From contig CAZHEE010000003.1 in assembly GCA_964531715.1 (NCBI GenBank), forward strand, positions 62,001 to 126,000: a stretch of DNA of 64,000 bases, written 5' to 3'. The notes beneath the pieces were generated by a model that saw nothing but the letters and a program-made list of their open reading frames with translations, had not been told where the DNA came from and made no database searches. This stretch comes from UBA1664 sp964531715 (GTDB taxonomy: Bacteria; Pseudomonadota; Alphaproteobacteria; Micavibrionales; UBA1664). Shown here one piece after another: positions 16,998-24,630 of this stretch (positions are counted from its first letter, which is position 1; every line of letters starts with the position of its first letter). Position numbers and translations under genes: made by a program.

Positions 16998-17615
16998 ATG
17001 ATGGGTATTATTACGAAAATTCAGGATGTAACGCATAATATCCGTATCCTGACCATTCAAATGGATGGGGCGGAACCTTATCGTTTTACGGCAGGGCAAT
17101 ATACGACACTCTCCGTTGATGGGTTTGAAGCGCGCCCCTTCTCGATTGCCAGCGCACCGCGAGATGACAACAGTTTCGATATTCATATTCGTAATTCTGG
17201 TTACAATATTAGTGACAGGCTTTGCACTGATGCGAAAATATGTGATGCGGTTGAAGTCGGACAAGCGCAAGGGTCTTTGGCACTTCATAAGAATAAAAAC
17301 CATCATATTTTTATTGCTGGCGGCACAGGAATTACGCCCTTTCTCTCTATTTTAGAAGCTCATCCGAATATAAGAGGGCAACTTTATTGGGGCATGCAAA
17401 GCACACATGACTTTTACATTCAACCGACTTACGACAATTTAGAGATCTTTTATTGCACCGATATTTATCCGATTGACGCGTTTTTGGATAAAAAAGATCA
17501 GATAATAAAAGATTATAGTGTCTATCTCAGTGGACCACCTGCGATGGTTCAAGATTCAAAAGCAAAGCTTTTGGCTTTTGGGTATGAAGAAGAAAATATT
17601 ATTTATGATAGGTAA
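16998..17615 (+). CDS. small ferredoxin/flavin reductase-like oxidoreductase (FNR superfamily)
   Basis: A 205-residue protein with an FAD-binding domain ('YRFTAGQYTTLSVDGFEARPFSIASAP', where RPFSIAS is the FAD motif) and an NAD(P) domain ('IFIAGGTGITPFLSILE', 'YLSGPPAMVQD'). There is no iron-sulfur or heme domain, as in Fre or the reductase half of CDP-6-deoxy-glucoseen reductases. It likely passes electrons from NAD(P)H to a flavin or partner protein. It lies 11 nt after serA and could share its transcript. The IS1595 element landed just after its stop codon, possibly separating it from its natural terminator hairpin at 19728-19800. Confidence 0.8.
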   Translation: MMGIITKIQDVTHNIRILTIQMDGAEPYRFTAGQYTTLSVDGFEARPFSIASAPRDDNSFDIHIRNSGYNISDRLCTDAKICDAVEVGQAQGSLALHKNKNHHIFIAGGTGITPFLSILEAHPNIRGQLYWGMQSTHDFYIQPTYDNLEIFYCTDIYPIDAFLDKKDQIIKDYSVYLSGPPAMVQDSKAKLLAFGYEEENIIYDR

Positions 17616-17624
17616 GATATTTAA

Positions 17625-17648
17625 GGGACTTATATACTTAACTAGCCA
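17625..17648 (+). repeat. left terminal inverted repeat of the IS1595 element
   Basis: It begins GGGACTTATATACTTAACTA and matches the right end at 21 of 24 positions. The target duplication ATATTTAA lies directly outside. Confidence 0.9.
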
Positions 17649-17711
17649 AAAATAACTTGACTATCCATTAAATTTTGGCTAGTATATTATTATATTAACA
17701 AGGATATAATA

Positions 17712-18638
17712 ATGGATAAGCCCGAAACACTAAGTCTTTACGAATTTTTTCAACAATTTCCGAATGAGGAATCAGCAAGACAATACTTTGAAACAAAGCG
17801 TTGGGGTGACACACCGCATTGTGCTCATTGCGGTTCTGTTGAAGTATCAGAATGTAAAGATCTCAAGCCAATGCCATATCGTTGTAAAGCTTGCCGTAAA
17901 CATTTTAGCGTTCGTACTGGCACAGTATTGGCGGAATCACGCTTGCCATTACACAAATGGTTAATGGCTATCTATATGCTTACAACGGCTCGTAAGGGCT
18001 TACCATCCACACAAATGGCAAAAGAATTGGGCGTTACTCAAAAAACAGCATGGTTTTTAGCGCAAAGAATCCGTGAAACTTGGACGAATAATAAGGACAA
18101 TAACAAAGGCAATCACATTCAAGTTGATGAAACATATGTAGGCGGAAAAGAAAGCAACAAACACGCATCTAAAAAATTGCGTCAAGGACGTGGTTCTATT
18201 GGCAAGACAGCCGTTATCGGTTCAATTAATGAAAACTGCAAAGTAAATGCAAAGGTGACACAGGATGTTAAACGTCAATCATTACATGGCTTTGTATCTG
18301 ATAGCGCGAATAAGGGCGCAACGGTTGTAACTGATAACTTTCCTGCATATCGTGGTTTAAATAACCGTGGTTACGCTCACAAAGTTGTAAATCACTCCGT
18401 AGGCGAATACATTCGCAATAATGCACATACAAACGGCATTGAGAGCTTTTGGGCTTTATTGAAACGTGGTTACTATGGTGTTTATCATTACATGAGTGCA
18501 AAGCACCTAAACAGATACGTTAATGAATTTTCGTTCCGCCACAATACAGCACAAATTGGCACTATGGACTTCATCGGAATGACAATCGAGAGAATGAACA
18601 ACAAACGACTAACATACAAGGAATTGATAAATGGCTAA
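17712..18638 (+). CDS. IS1595-family (ISXO2-like) DDE transposase
   Basis: A 308-residue transposase. An N-terminal zinc ribbon has 'PHCAHCGS' and 'YRCKACRKHFSVRTGT' (about residues 36-70). A helix-turn-helix follows ('STQMAKELGVTQKTAWFLAQRIRE'). The DDE/N catalytic domain has 'HIQVDETYVGGKE', 'VVTDNFPAYRGLN' and 'HTNGIESFWALLKRGYYG'. These three blocks define the ISXO2-like family. All motifs are intact, so it is probably active. It overlaps the passenger gene by 8 nt, so the two are translationally coupled. Confidence 0.93.
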   Translation: MDKPETLSLYEFFQQFPNEESARQYFETKRWGDTPHCAHCGSVEVSECKDLKPMPYRCKACRKHFSVRTGTVLAESRLPLHKWLMAIYMLTTARKGLPSTQMAKELGVTQKTAWFLAQRIRETWTNNKDNNKGNHIQVDETYVGGKESNKHASKKLRQGRGSIGKTAVIGSINENCKVNAKVTQDVKRQSLHGFVSDSANKGATVVTDNFPAYRGLNNRGYAHKVVNHSVGEYIRNNAHTNGIESFWALLKRGYYGVYHYMSAKHLNRYVNEFSFRHNTAQIGTMDFIGMTIERMNNKRLTYKELING

Positions 18639-19677
18639 AAAAGATGGAATTGAACCTATTGACGACGATTTTGATAACGTTGTTGAAGCGGTAGTAACAC
18701 CAGAGAAAGGCTTAAAGGAAATCACCTCTAAAGCTAGCAAAATAAAGGCTTTAGCACCAAAATCAGGCAGTAAGGAAATCAGCTCACAAGCTAGCCTAAA
18801 TTTAGGCATCGATGTTGAGCGAGAAGTTAATGGAATAGGCATGGGTGTTCTAGGTGATGGGACGCCTTACCTAAACCAACGTGGTCTAGCGGCTTTATGT
18901 GGTGTTCAAAACGCTCACATAGGAACTATTAGTTCACAATGGAATGAAGAGCCGTTAAAACCTCGAATCGCCTCAATTAAAAAGGTGTTAGAAAAAGCAG
19001 GATATTTTACTAGTTCAGCGCATATTGAAATTGAGCATAAAGGAATTACGCATTTTTGTTACCCAGCAGAAGTTTGTTTAGCAATTCTTGAATATTACTC
19101 CTTTGATGCGGGGGCAAATTGCCAACCTCAGGCAAGAGATAACTATAGAATTTTGGCTGGCACACAGTTACGCGAAATGATTTATAGCCAAGTTGGCTAT
19201 GACCCAACTGGCCGCTATAAAGACCGCTTTGAAAAATGGCACGAAAGAATTGAGTTAAATCATCAATCTGCTCCAAAGGGCTTTTTCTCCGTATTCAACG
19301 AAGCGCACACAATAATCTATGAAATGATCCAAGCAGGTGCCGACATTGGCGAAAAAACAATCGTTGATATATCTATAGGAAAACATTGGGGACCGTATTG
19401 GGATAAAAATGGTTTAGCCACTCAATATGGGGCAAGAATTAAATACCCGCATAGATACCCAGACTCGCATCCGCAGGCAAAAAGCAATCCGCAAGAGGCT
19501 TGGTGCTATCCTTTGGCAGCTCTAGGGCATTATAGGGAGTGGTTGCAAAACACTTACATTGAGCAAGGAAAATTTGCGAAATATATTGATGGCAAGGTTA
19601 AGAAAAAAGAATTACCGCCATCTGTGGCGCAATTAGCTGTTGCGGCAGTAGAGCAAAATTTAATCGAGGGGTCTTAA
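18631..19677 (+). CDS. IS1595 passenger protein, function unknown
   Basis: A 348-residue soluble protein inside the element. A disordered, Lys/Ser-rich N-terminus (1-60) precedes 'GMGVLGDGTPYLNQRGLAALCGVQNAHIGTI' (a DNA-binding or KilA-N-like look), then 'CLAILEYYSFDA' and 'YRILAGTQLREMIYSQVGYDPT'. A second domain has 'GFFSVFNEAHTIIYEMIQAGADIGEKTIVDISIGKHWGPYW', 'HRYPDSHPQAKSNPQEAWCYP' and 'ALGHYREWL'. This second part resembles phage P63C-type proteins to me; I cannot confirm it. IS1595 elements are known to carry passengers. A phage-defence or regulatory role is possible but unproven. Its stop codon lies inside the terminator hairpin. Confidence 0.7.
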   Translation: MAKKDGIEPIDDDFDNVVEAVVTPEKGLKEITSKASKIKALAPKSGSKEISSQASLNLGIDVEREVNGIGMGVLGDGTPYLNQRGLAALCGVQNAHIGTISSQWNEEPLKPRIASIKKVLEKAGYFTSSAHIEIEHKGITHFCYPAEVCLAILEYYSFDAGANCQPQARDNYRILAGTQLREMIYSQVGYDPTGRYKDRFEKWHERIELNHQSAPKGFFSVFNEAHTIIYEMIQAGADIGEKTIVDISIGKHWGPYWDKNGLATQYGARIKYPHRYPDSHPQAKSNPQEAWCYPLAALGHYREWLQNTYIEQGKFAKYIDGKVKKKELPPSVAQLAVAAVEQNLIEGS

Positions 19678-19689
19678 CCCCTCTTTTTT
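19666..19689 (+). terminator. rho-independent terminator at the end of the IS passenger gene
   Basis: GAGGGGT-CTTA-ACCCCTC is followed by six T. The hairpin overlaps the passenger stop codon. Confidence 0.88.
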
Positions 19690-19697
19690 AACTTAAA

Positions 19698-19721
19698 TGG
19701 CTAATTAAGTATATAGATCCC
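19698..19721 (-). repeat. right terminal inverted repeat of the IS1595 element
   Basis: Read on the minus strand it begins GGGATCTATATACTTAATTA. It is followed outside by the second ATATTTAA duplication. Confidence 0.9.
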
Positions 19722-19727
19722 ATATTT

Positions 19728-19800
19728 AACTATGAGTAGGATGAGGAATATGATTTTTAATGACTAAAAATACTCCTCATACACTTTATTACTCATAGTT
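19728..19800. repeat. long three-part palindrome beside the IS insertion
   Basis: The outer arms AACTATGAGTA (19728-19738) and TACTCATAGTT (19790-19800) are perfect. The inner arms ATGAGGA/TCCTCAT and TTTTTA/TAAAAA stack inside. It could be the original terminator of the flavin-reductase-like gene or a palindromic unit that served as the IS target. Confidence 0.65.
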
Positions 19801-19851
19801 TAAAAAATCACTAAGACTTTCTATTTCACTTAAAACACTTATCTTTACATC

Positions 19852-20457
19852 ATGCAACAAAGCCCCGATGCCATTGAAAACCTGATCAAACGTCTCGCGA
19901 AACTTCCCGGTATGGGAAAGCGGTCGGCGCGGCGCGTGGCACTTTATCTTTTAGCGGATAAGGATTGCAATCTCGCCCCGCTTGAGCAAGCCTTGGCCTA
20001 TGCCCGTGAACGCGTTGAGTCCTGTAAAATTTGCGGAAATCTGGATATATCCGACCCTTGCCGTATTTGCACCAGCCCGCAAAAAAATGACAGGAAAATT
20101 TGCCTTGTTCAAAATGTCGGCGATATCTGGGCGATCGAAAAAACCGGTATTTATAACGGACATTATCATGTGCTTGGCGGTGTATTGTCGGCTCTGGATG
20201 GTATTACGCCTGATAAGCTCGCGATCAGCTCTTTCCTCAATCGTTTGGACAAAGTTGATGAGATTATTATGGCTTTGGGCGCAACAGTCGATGGGCAGGC
20301 GACCGCTCACTATATTGCCGCGCGTGTACGCAAAAACCATGACATGATCGAGATTTCAAGGCTTGCCTATGGTGTGCCGATTGGCGGAGAAGTCGAATAT
20401 CTGGATGAGTCAACACTTGTTACCGCGCTCAAATCTCGTGCGGCTTTTAAAGGTTAA
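19852..20457 (+). CDS. recR: recombination mediator protein RecR
   Basis: It acts with RecF/RecO to load RecA at single-strand gaps. It has 201 residues, the usual length. The N-terminal helix-hairpin-helix 'KLPGMGKRSARRVALYLL' is at about residues 14-31. The zinc finger is 'CKICGNLDISDPCRICTSP' near 57-75. The Toprim domain has 'ICLVQNVGDIWAIEKTGIYNGHYHVLGG' near 82-110. The ATG at 19852 fits the family start exactly. The usual upstream dnaX and ybaB genes are not here; the IS1595 element and a hairpin lie there instead. Confidence 0.93.
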   Translation: MQQSPDAIENLIKRLAKLPGMGKRSARRVALYLLADKDCNLAPLEQALAYARERVESCKICGNLDISDPCRICTSPQKNDRKICLVQNVGDIWAIEKTGIYNGHYHVLGGVLSALDGITPDKLAISSFLNRLDKVDEIIMALGATVDGQATAHYIAARVRKNHDMIEISRLAYGVPIGGEVEYLDESTLVTALKSRAAFKG

Positions 20458-20500
20458 TTATATTAAAAATCACATGTAACTCACTAATATTTAATCATTT

Positions 20501-20526
20501 GGAACAAAAATTCAAGTCAGGTTGTT
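20501..20526 (+). promoter_or_regulatory. possible EcfG (general stress) promoter
   Basis: GGAAC (20501-20505), a 17-nt spacer, then TGTT (20523-20526). Alphaproteobacterial EcfG promoters follow GGAAC-N16/17-cGTT. It precedes a gene set that includes the stress protein Pmp3. Confidence 0.45.
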
Positions 20527-20574
20527 AGCGAAGTGCATTTGATAAAAATGACAAAATTTGAAAGGAAATATAAA

Positions 20575-20925
20575 ATGACTAATACAGGAAAAATTTTAAC
20601 GGGTGTTGCGATTGGCGCAATTGCCATTTTTGCATTAACAACATTGATTGATGTTGATGTGTCAGGCGATATTGATGTCCCTGCCGTTGATATGGTTGGT
20701 GGCGATATAACATTGCCGACAGTCGATGTATCAGGCGGTAATCTTGATATGCCTGAGATTGAAACAAGTGGCGGTGAAATGCCGGAAGTTGAAGTTGACG
20801 GACCATCCGTTGACTTTGGTAGTGGTTCGGTTGAAGTCCCTTACCCGACAATGAGTATAGATTTGCCGGAAGAAGAGACAGAAGCGGATGTTGAAAATAA
20901 CCTGAACCGTAACAATAACAATTAA
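20575..20925 (+). CDS. membrane-anchored acidic repeat protein, unknown
   Basis: A 116-residue protein from ATG 20575 (AAAGGA before it; the ATG at 20533 has none). One N-terminal transmembrane helix (ILTGVAIGAIAIFALTTLI) is followed by imperfect acidic repeats of about 11-13 residues built on 'D(V/I)xxGD(I/L)x(V/L)P'. They could form a beta-solenoid-like or extended stalk in the periplasm. The end is Asn-rich (NNLNRNNNN). I do not recognise a family. It leads a run with Pmp3 and DUF4112 genes, suggesting an envelope stress role. Confidence 0.65.
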   Translation: MTNTGKILTGVAIGAIAIFALTTLIDVDVSGDIDVPAVDMVGGDITLPTVDVSGGNLDMPEIETSGGEMPEVEVDGPSVDFGSGSVEVPYPTMSIDLPEEETEADVENNLNRNNNN

Positions 20926-20948
20926 TAGAAATTATAAGGAGAAAACTC

Positions 20949-21140
20949 ATGCCTTTAGCAAGAACAGGTGACAGCGTTATTGGTGATTTAATTAAAATTA
21001 TTATTGCCGTCTTTTTACCACCAATTGCAGTTTTATTGGAAGTTGGATTAGGAAAGCATTTTTGGATTAACTTAGTCCTCGTATTCTTTTTCTTTATCCC
21101 TGCTGTTATTCATGCAATCTACATTGTAGCGACACGATAA
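20949..21140 (+). CDS. Pmp3/YqaE-family small membrane protein
   Basis: A 63-residue proteolipid with two transmembrane segments. 'IIIAVFLPPIAVLLEVGLGKHFWINLVLVFFFFIPAVIHAIYIV' is the Pmp3 (UPF0057) signature with the conserved PP and G residues. In yeast, plants and bacteria these proteins affect membrane potential and are induced by salt or cold stress. An AAGGAG ribosome site lies before the ATG. It sits 23 nt after the repeat-protein gene and 13 nt before the DUF4112 gene, so all three are probably one stress operon. Confidence 0.9.
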   Translation: MPLARTGDSVIGDLIKIIIAVFLPPIAVLLEVGLGKHFWINLVLVFFFFIPAVIHAIYIVATR

Positions 21141-21153
21141 TTTAAAGATAATA

Positions 21154-21582
21154 ATGACTAAAATTAACGACAGGCCTTATTCATCAACTGACAGTCATAT
21201 TGAAATGGATGACCAAACGGTTGTCATGCTTCAATCACTGGCTCATTTGATGGATAAGGCTTTTACCATTCCTGGCACAAATATTAAAATGGGTCTAGAT
21301 TCCATTATCGGTCTTATCCCGGGCATTGGTGATACGATAGCGGTCGGTATATCGGCTTATATCTACAGCTTCGCTAAGAAAGCAAATGTGCCGTGGCATT
21401 TACGCACAAAGATGCTGTGGAATATATTTATTGACTGGTTGATTGGTCTTATCCCGCTTATTGGTGACATTTTTGATATTGGTTGGAAGGCCAACTCACG
21501 CAATATTAAAATCATAACCGATTACTATGAAAAACAAAAAAATGCCGATATCATAGATGGTCAGTATACAAAAGCGGATTAG
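21154..21582 (+). CDS. DUF4112 membrane protein
   Basis: A 142-residue protein. 'MDKAFTIPGTNIKMGLDSIIGLIPGIGDTIAVGISAYIY' and 'DWLIGLIPLIGDIFDIGWKANSRN' are the paired Gly/Pro-rich hydrophobic loops of DUF4112. It has two or three membrane segments and no known function. It is the last gene of the run with Pmp3, and its end overlaps the convergent exported-protein gene by 4 nt. Confidence 0.87.
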   Translation: MTKINDRPYSSTDSHIEMDDQTVVMLQSLAHLMDKAFTIPGTNIKMGLDSIIGLIPGIGDTIAVGISAYIYSFAKKANVPWHLRTKMLWNIFIDWLIGLIPLIGDIFDIGWKANSRNIKIITDYYEKQKNADIIDGQYTKAD

Positions 21583-22370
21583 TTCATACTAAAAAGCTCG
21601 TCAATATCCTGACTGTCATTCGGTTGATACCAATCCGCCTTGTAATACCACAGCAATTTATTTTCATCGCTATTCGGGCTCCATAATCGCAGTTCTGCAA
21701 CCCTGTTAAACATAAGCCAATAAGACGTATCATTAAATATGAAAGGCTCTTGCCTGTCAGAATATTTGGGAACAAGGATAAATTCTGCTAAAACATAATC
21801 CGCTCCATTCAAATTATCAAAAAAATGGGTTGCTTGCTCTTTTCCAAGATGGATTTTGTGAAATTTTTCTATATTTTCAGGCACAAGAGCAATATTTTCG
21901 TCATAAGATTTATATTTAAAAATTGTCTTTTTATCAATTTCGTCAAAAACCATTATATCCTGAAGTGAACTATATTGTTCTGTTTTCAGATATGTATGAA
22001 TGACAATTGGCTCATTCGGCTCTGACAAATTAAAATTTCTCTCCAGTCGATTATATTCGGACAAAATCATGATCGATTTATCAATATCGGACGCTTGCGC
22101 AACAACAGGGCTTAATTTTGCAAAATGGTCAAAATCAGGTTGCTGAGCTGCCAGTTTATAACTGGTCATGATAATATGTTCAGGATGTGTTTTTTGACGT
22201 AGCCCTACATTATAAAGAATATCAGAGCCCTTTAAAGGCGTTATACTACTTTCAACGGGAGGGAGATAATCCATTTCTTCATCAAGAATACTCTCGGTTT
22301 GAGCCACAGCTATTGAGCCGTAAAAAAATATCAGTAACGCAAGGAAAATGATAATATATGCTGTTTTCAA
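21579..22370 (-). CDS. exported protein of unknown function
   Basis: About 263 residues. The start was put at TTG 22370 because it gives a clean signal peptide (KTAYIIIFLALLIFFYGSIAVAQ) with AAGGG upstream; the farther TTG at 22427 would run into the neighbour's start region. The mature part is acidic and soluble, with Tyr/Trp-rich C-terminal strands ('DTSYWLMFNRVAELRLWS', 'KLLWYYKADWYQPND'). It is likely periplasmic. I do not recognise a family. It is divergent from the Smr gene and convergent with DUF4112. Confidence 0.7.
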   Translation of the reverse strand: MKTAYIIIFLALLIFFYGSIAVAQTESILDEEMDYLPPVESSITPLKGSDILYNVGLRQKTHPEHIIMTSYKLAAQQPDFDHFAKLSPVVAQASDIDKSIMILSEYNRLERNFNLSEPNEPIVIHTYLKTEQYSSLQDIMVFDEIDKKTIFKYKSYDENIALVPENIEKFHKIHLGKEQATHFFDNLNGADYVLAEFILVPKYSDRQEPFIFNDTSYWLMFNRVAELRLWSPNSDENKLLWYYKADWYQPNDSQDIDELFSMN

Positions 22371-22430
22371 AATATATTTGCCCTTATTGAGTGATAACAG
22401 TTTTATAATATTACAGAAAAAAGTCAAACT

Positions 22431-22964
22431 ATGGATGATGAAGATAATAAAAATTTATGGAAGGCTTTCACGCTAAACATCAAACCGATGAAGCGTGATA
22501 TGCCCTTAGTAAAAGATACAAAAAGAGAAGCATCCTTTGAAAAAACAGTTGATTACGATACTCGTTTTTTCCCTAAAACCCAAAATGACATTAAACCGCC
22601 TTTCACAAATAACAAAATAAATAAAAAAGGTTTGATAGATGGCCATATCGAGAAAAAACTGAAGAAGGGAAAACTTCCGGTTGAGGCCATTCTCGACCTT
22701 CATGGTATGACACAAAATCAGGCGCAACAAAGACTTATCGGCTTTGTCAATTTTGCCGTAGCAGAGAACAAACGTTGCGTTCTTGTGATAACGGGCAAAG
22801 GCAGGCGATCTCACAGTAGTCAAGGAATTCTCAAAACAAAGCTACCGCTTTGGCTTGCGATAGAGCCGCTGAAATCACAAGTTATAACGCATTATGCGGC
22901 GCATTTAAAACATGGCGGAAGCGGTGCTTATTATTTATATTTAAGAAATCAGAAGAAAGTTTAA
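22431..22964 (+). CDS. Smr-domain protein
   Basis: A 177-residue protein with a disordered N-terminal 80 residues and a C-terminal Smr domain: 'AILDLHGMTQNQAQQRLIGFV' (the LDLHGxT motif), 'CVLVITGKGRRSHSSQGILK' and 'HYAAHLKHGGSGAYYLYLR'. Smr domains nick or bind DNA or RNA; the stand-alone alphaproteobacterial forms have no settled role. It ends 3 nt before the convergent thiolase gene. Its promoter must overlap the start region of the divergent exported-protein gene. Confidence 0.9.
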   Translation: MDDEDNKNLWKAFTLNIKPMKRDMPLVKDTKREASFEKTVDYDTRFFPKTQNDIKPPFTNNKINKKGLIDGHIEKKLKKGKLPVEAILDLHGMTQNQAQQRLIGFVNFAVAENKRCVLVITGKGRRSHSSQGILKTKLPLWLAIEPLKSQVITHYAAHLKHGGSGAYYLYLRNQKKV

Positions 22965-22966
22965 TT

Positions 22967-24097
22967 CTAAATTTTTTCCAAAATGATTGCCGTTCCCTGT
23001 CCACCGCCAATACACATGGTGGCAAGGCCGTACTGAACATTTTCACGCATCATAAGGCTTGCAAGCTTCCCTGTAATTCTGGCACCCGATGCCCCTAAAG
23101 GATGCCCGAGCGCAATCGCACCGCCATCGAGATTGATATTATCTTGCCCCTCAATTCCTAAAGCTTTCATCACTGACAGAGACTGCGCGGCAAAAGCTTC
23201 ATTTAATTCAATCAAGCCAATGTCGCTCATCTTAAGACCTGCCCGTGCCAAGGCTTTTTCAGTTGCAGGCACAGGACCATAGCCCATCGTTTCCGCCTTA
23301 CAGCCTGCCACCGCAACCGATTTAATCCGCGCCATAATCGGTAAGTCATTGGCACGCGCATATTCCTCCGTTGCAACTAAGACAGCGGCACAACCATCGG
23401 TTAATGGCGAGGATGTTCCCGCCGTAACAGTGCCGTTTTCATCGAAGGCTGGCTTCAAGCCTGCGAACCCTTCGGCGGTGGCATCATGGCGGATACAACC
23501 ATCCTCGGCCACATCCCCTACGCCAACAATTTCATCATCGAATTTGCCTGTTGAGACAGCCTCCGATGCTTTTTTATGTGAGGCCAAGGCGAAAGCTTCC
23601 TGCTCGTCGCGCGAGATATTAAATTCTTTTGCTAGATTTTCCGCTGTTACGCCCATAGACATATAGGCCTCAGGATAAATTTCACCAAGCCTTGGGTTTG
23701 GCATCGGGTTAAACCCGCCCATCGGAATGCGCGTCATAGATTCAACACCACCCGTTAAAAATAACTGTCCTGCATCCATCTGGGCATAGCCTGCCGCCAT
23801 TTGAATCGTTGTCATGGATGAGCCGCAAAACCGATTGACCGTTGCGCCCGCGATATTATTAGGAAGCGCGCTTAACTGCGCCACAATCTTGGCTAGGTTA
23901 AAGCCTTGTTCAGCCTCGGGAAAGGCACAACCCAAGAGTAAATCCTCAATATCATCCTTTTTTGCATTCGTGGCAGAGAGAAGCGCGCTCATAACTGTCG
24001 CGGCCATATCGTCCGGTCTGACCTTCGCCAATCCGCCCTTATTGGCAAAGTGAAAAGGCGAGCGTTTATAACCGCAGATAACAATATTTTTATGCAT
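22967..24097 (-). CDS. acetyl-CoA C-acyltransferase (thiolase)
   Basis: A 376-residue thiolase. The active-site Cys91 is in 'NRFCGSSMTTIQMAAG'. Then follow 'LTGGVESMTRIPMGG', 'IELNEAFAAQSLSVMKALG', the catalytic His in 'GGAIALGHPLGASGARI', and the second Cys in 'TMCIGGGQGTAIILE'. It performs the thiolytic step of beta-oxidation or acetoacetyl-CoA formation. The match is closest to fadA/fadI-like long-chain thiolases, but no fadB partner is near, so the exact chain length is open. It is transcribed alone. Confidence 0.9.
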   Translation of the reverse strand: MHKNIVICGYKRSPFHFANKGGLAKVRPDDMAATVMSALLSATNAKKDDIEDLLLGCAFPEAEQGFNLAKIVAQLSALPNNIAGATVNRFCGSSMTTIQMAAGYAQMDAGQLFLTGGVESMTRIPMGGFNPMPNPRLGEIYPEAYMSMGVTAENLAKEFNISRDEQEAFALASHKKASEAVSTGKFDDEIVGVGDVAEDGCIRHDATAEGFAGLKPAFDENGTVTAGTSSPLTDGCAAVLVATEEYARANDLPIMARIKSVAVAGCKAETMGYGPVPATEKALARAGLKMSDIGLIELNEAFAAQSLSVMKALGIEGQDNINLDGGAIALGHPLGASGARITGKLASLMMRENVQYGLATMCIGGGQGTAIILEKI

Positions 24098-24204
24098 TTG
24101 ATTTCCTTAATCCAGACAAGAGAATTTTCTATTGATATTATTGTTTAAAAAGTTTAATTCAAGTTTAACAATTATGAAAGAGCAGAAAGGTTTAGGCATA
24201 TCAT

Positions 24205-24570
24205 ATGGCTGATCGCGGTTTAAAAAGAATTTGTGCATCCTGCGGGACAAAATTTTACGATTTCGGCAAGATGCCGGTTATTTGCCCGAATTGCGGTGCC
24301 GAATTTACCGGCGACGTTCAGGTGAAGCCACGTCGCAGTCGCTCAACTATTGCCCCTGATACGGTCAAGCGTGAGGATATTGAGGAAAAAAATAAATCCA
24401 AAATCGCCATTGAAGATGCGGATGATGACACGATTTCACTCGACGACCTTGATGAAGCCGATGATGATGATCTTGACATAGATGATATTGGAGATGACGT
24501 TGATAGCGATGATGACCTATCCGACCTCGATGGCGATATTTCCATCGATATCGACGAGGATGATAAGTAG
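24205..24570 (+). CDS. TIGR02300/FYDLN-type zinc-ribbon acidic protein
   Basis: A 121-residue protein. The zinc ribbon 'KRICASCGTKFYDFGKMPVICPNCGAEF' contains the 'KFYDFGK' form of the FYDLNK motif. It is followed by a basic stretch and then about 50 residues of nearly pure Asp/Glu. This family is restricted to alphaproteobacteria and its function is unknown; its chromosomal neighbours are often aroA/cmk/rpsA, which are not present here. Good evidence for the organism's class. Confidence 0.9.
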   Translation: MADRGLKRICASCGTKFYDFGKMPVICPNCGAEFTGDVQVKPRRSRSTIAPDTVKREDIEEKNKSKIAIEDADDDTISLDDLDEADDDDLDIDDIGDDVDSDDDLSDLDGDISIDIDEDDK

Positions 24571-24630
24571 GACATAGAGTATTTATTACAACCTTTCTCA
24601 GGTCTTAGCTACTTCAGCCCCTATATTTAA

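Larger units (their letters stand above)
17625..19721 (+). mobile_element. complete IS1595-family element with passenger gene
   Basis: This 2,097-bp element has terminal inverted repeats of 24 bp beginning GGGA (21 of 24 positions match) and is flanked by a perfect 8-bp direct repeat ATATTTAA (17617-17624 and 19722-19729). GGG ends and 8-bp duplications are the IS1595 pattern. Inside are the transposase and one passenger gene in tandem, ending in a strong terminator. The intact duplication indicates a recent, unrearranged insertion. Confidence 0.93.
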
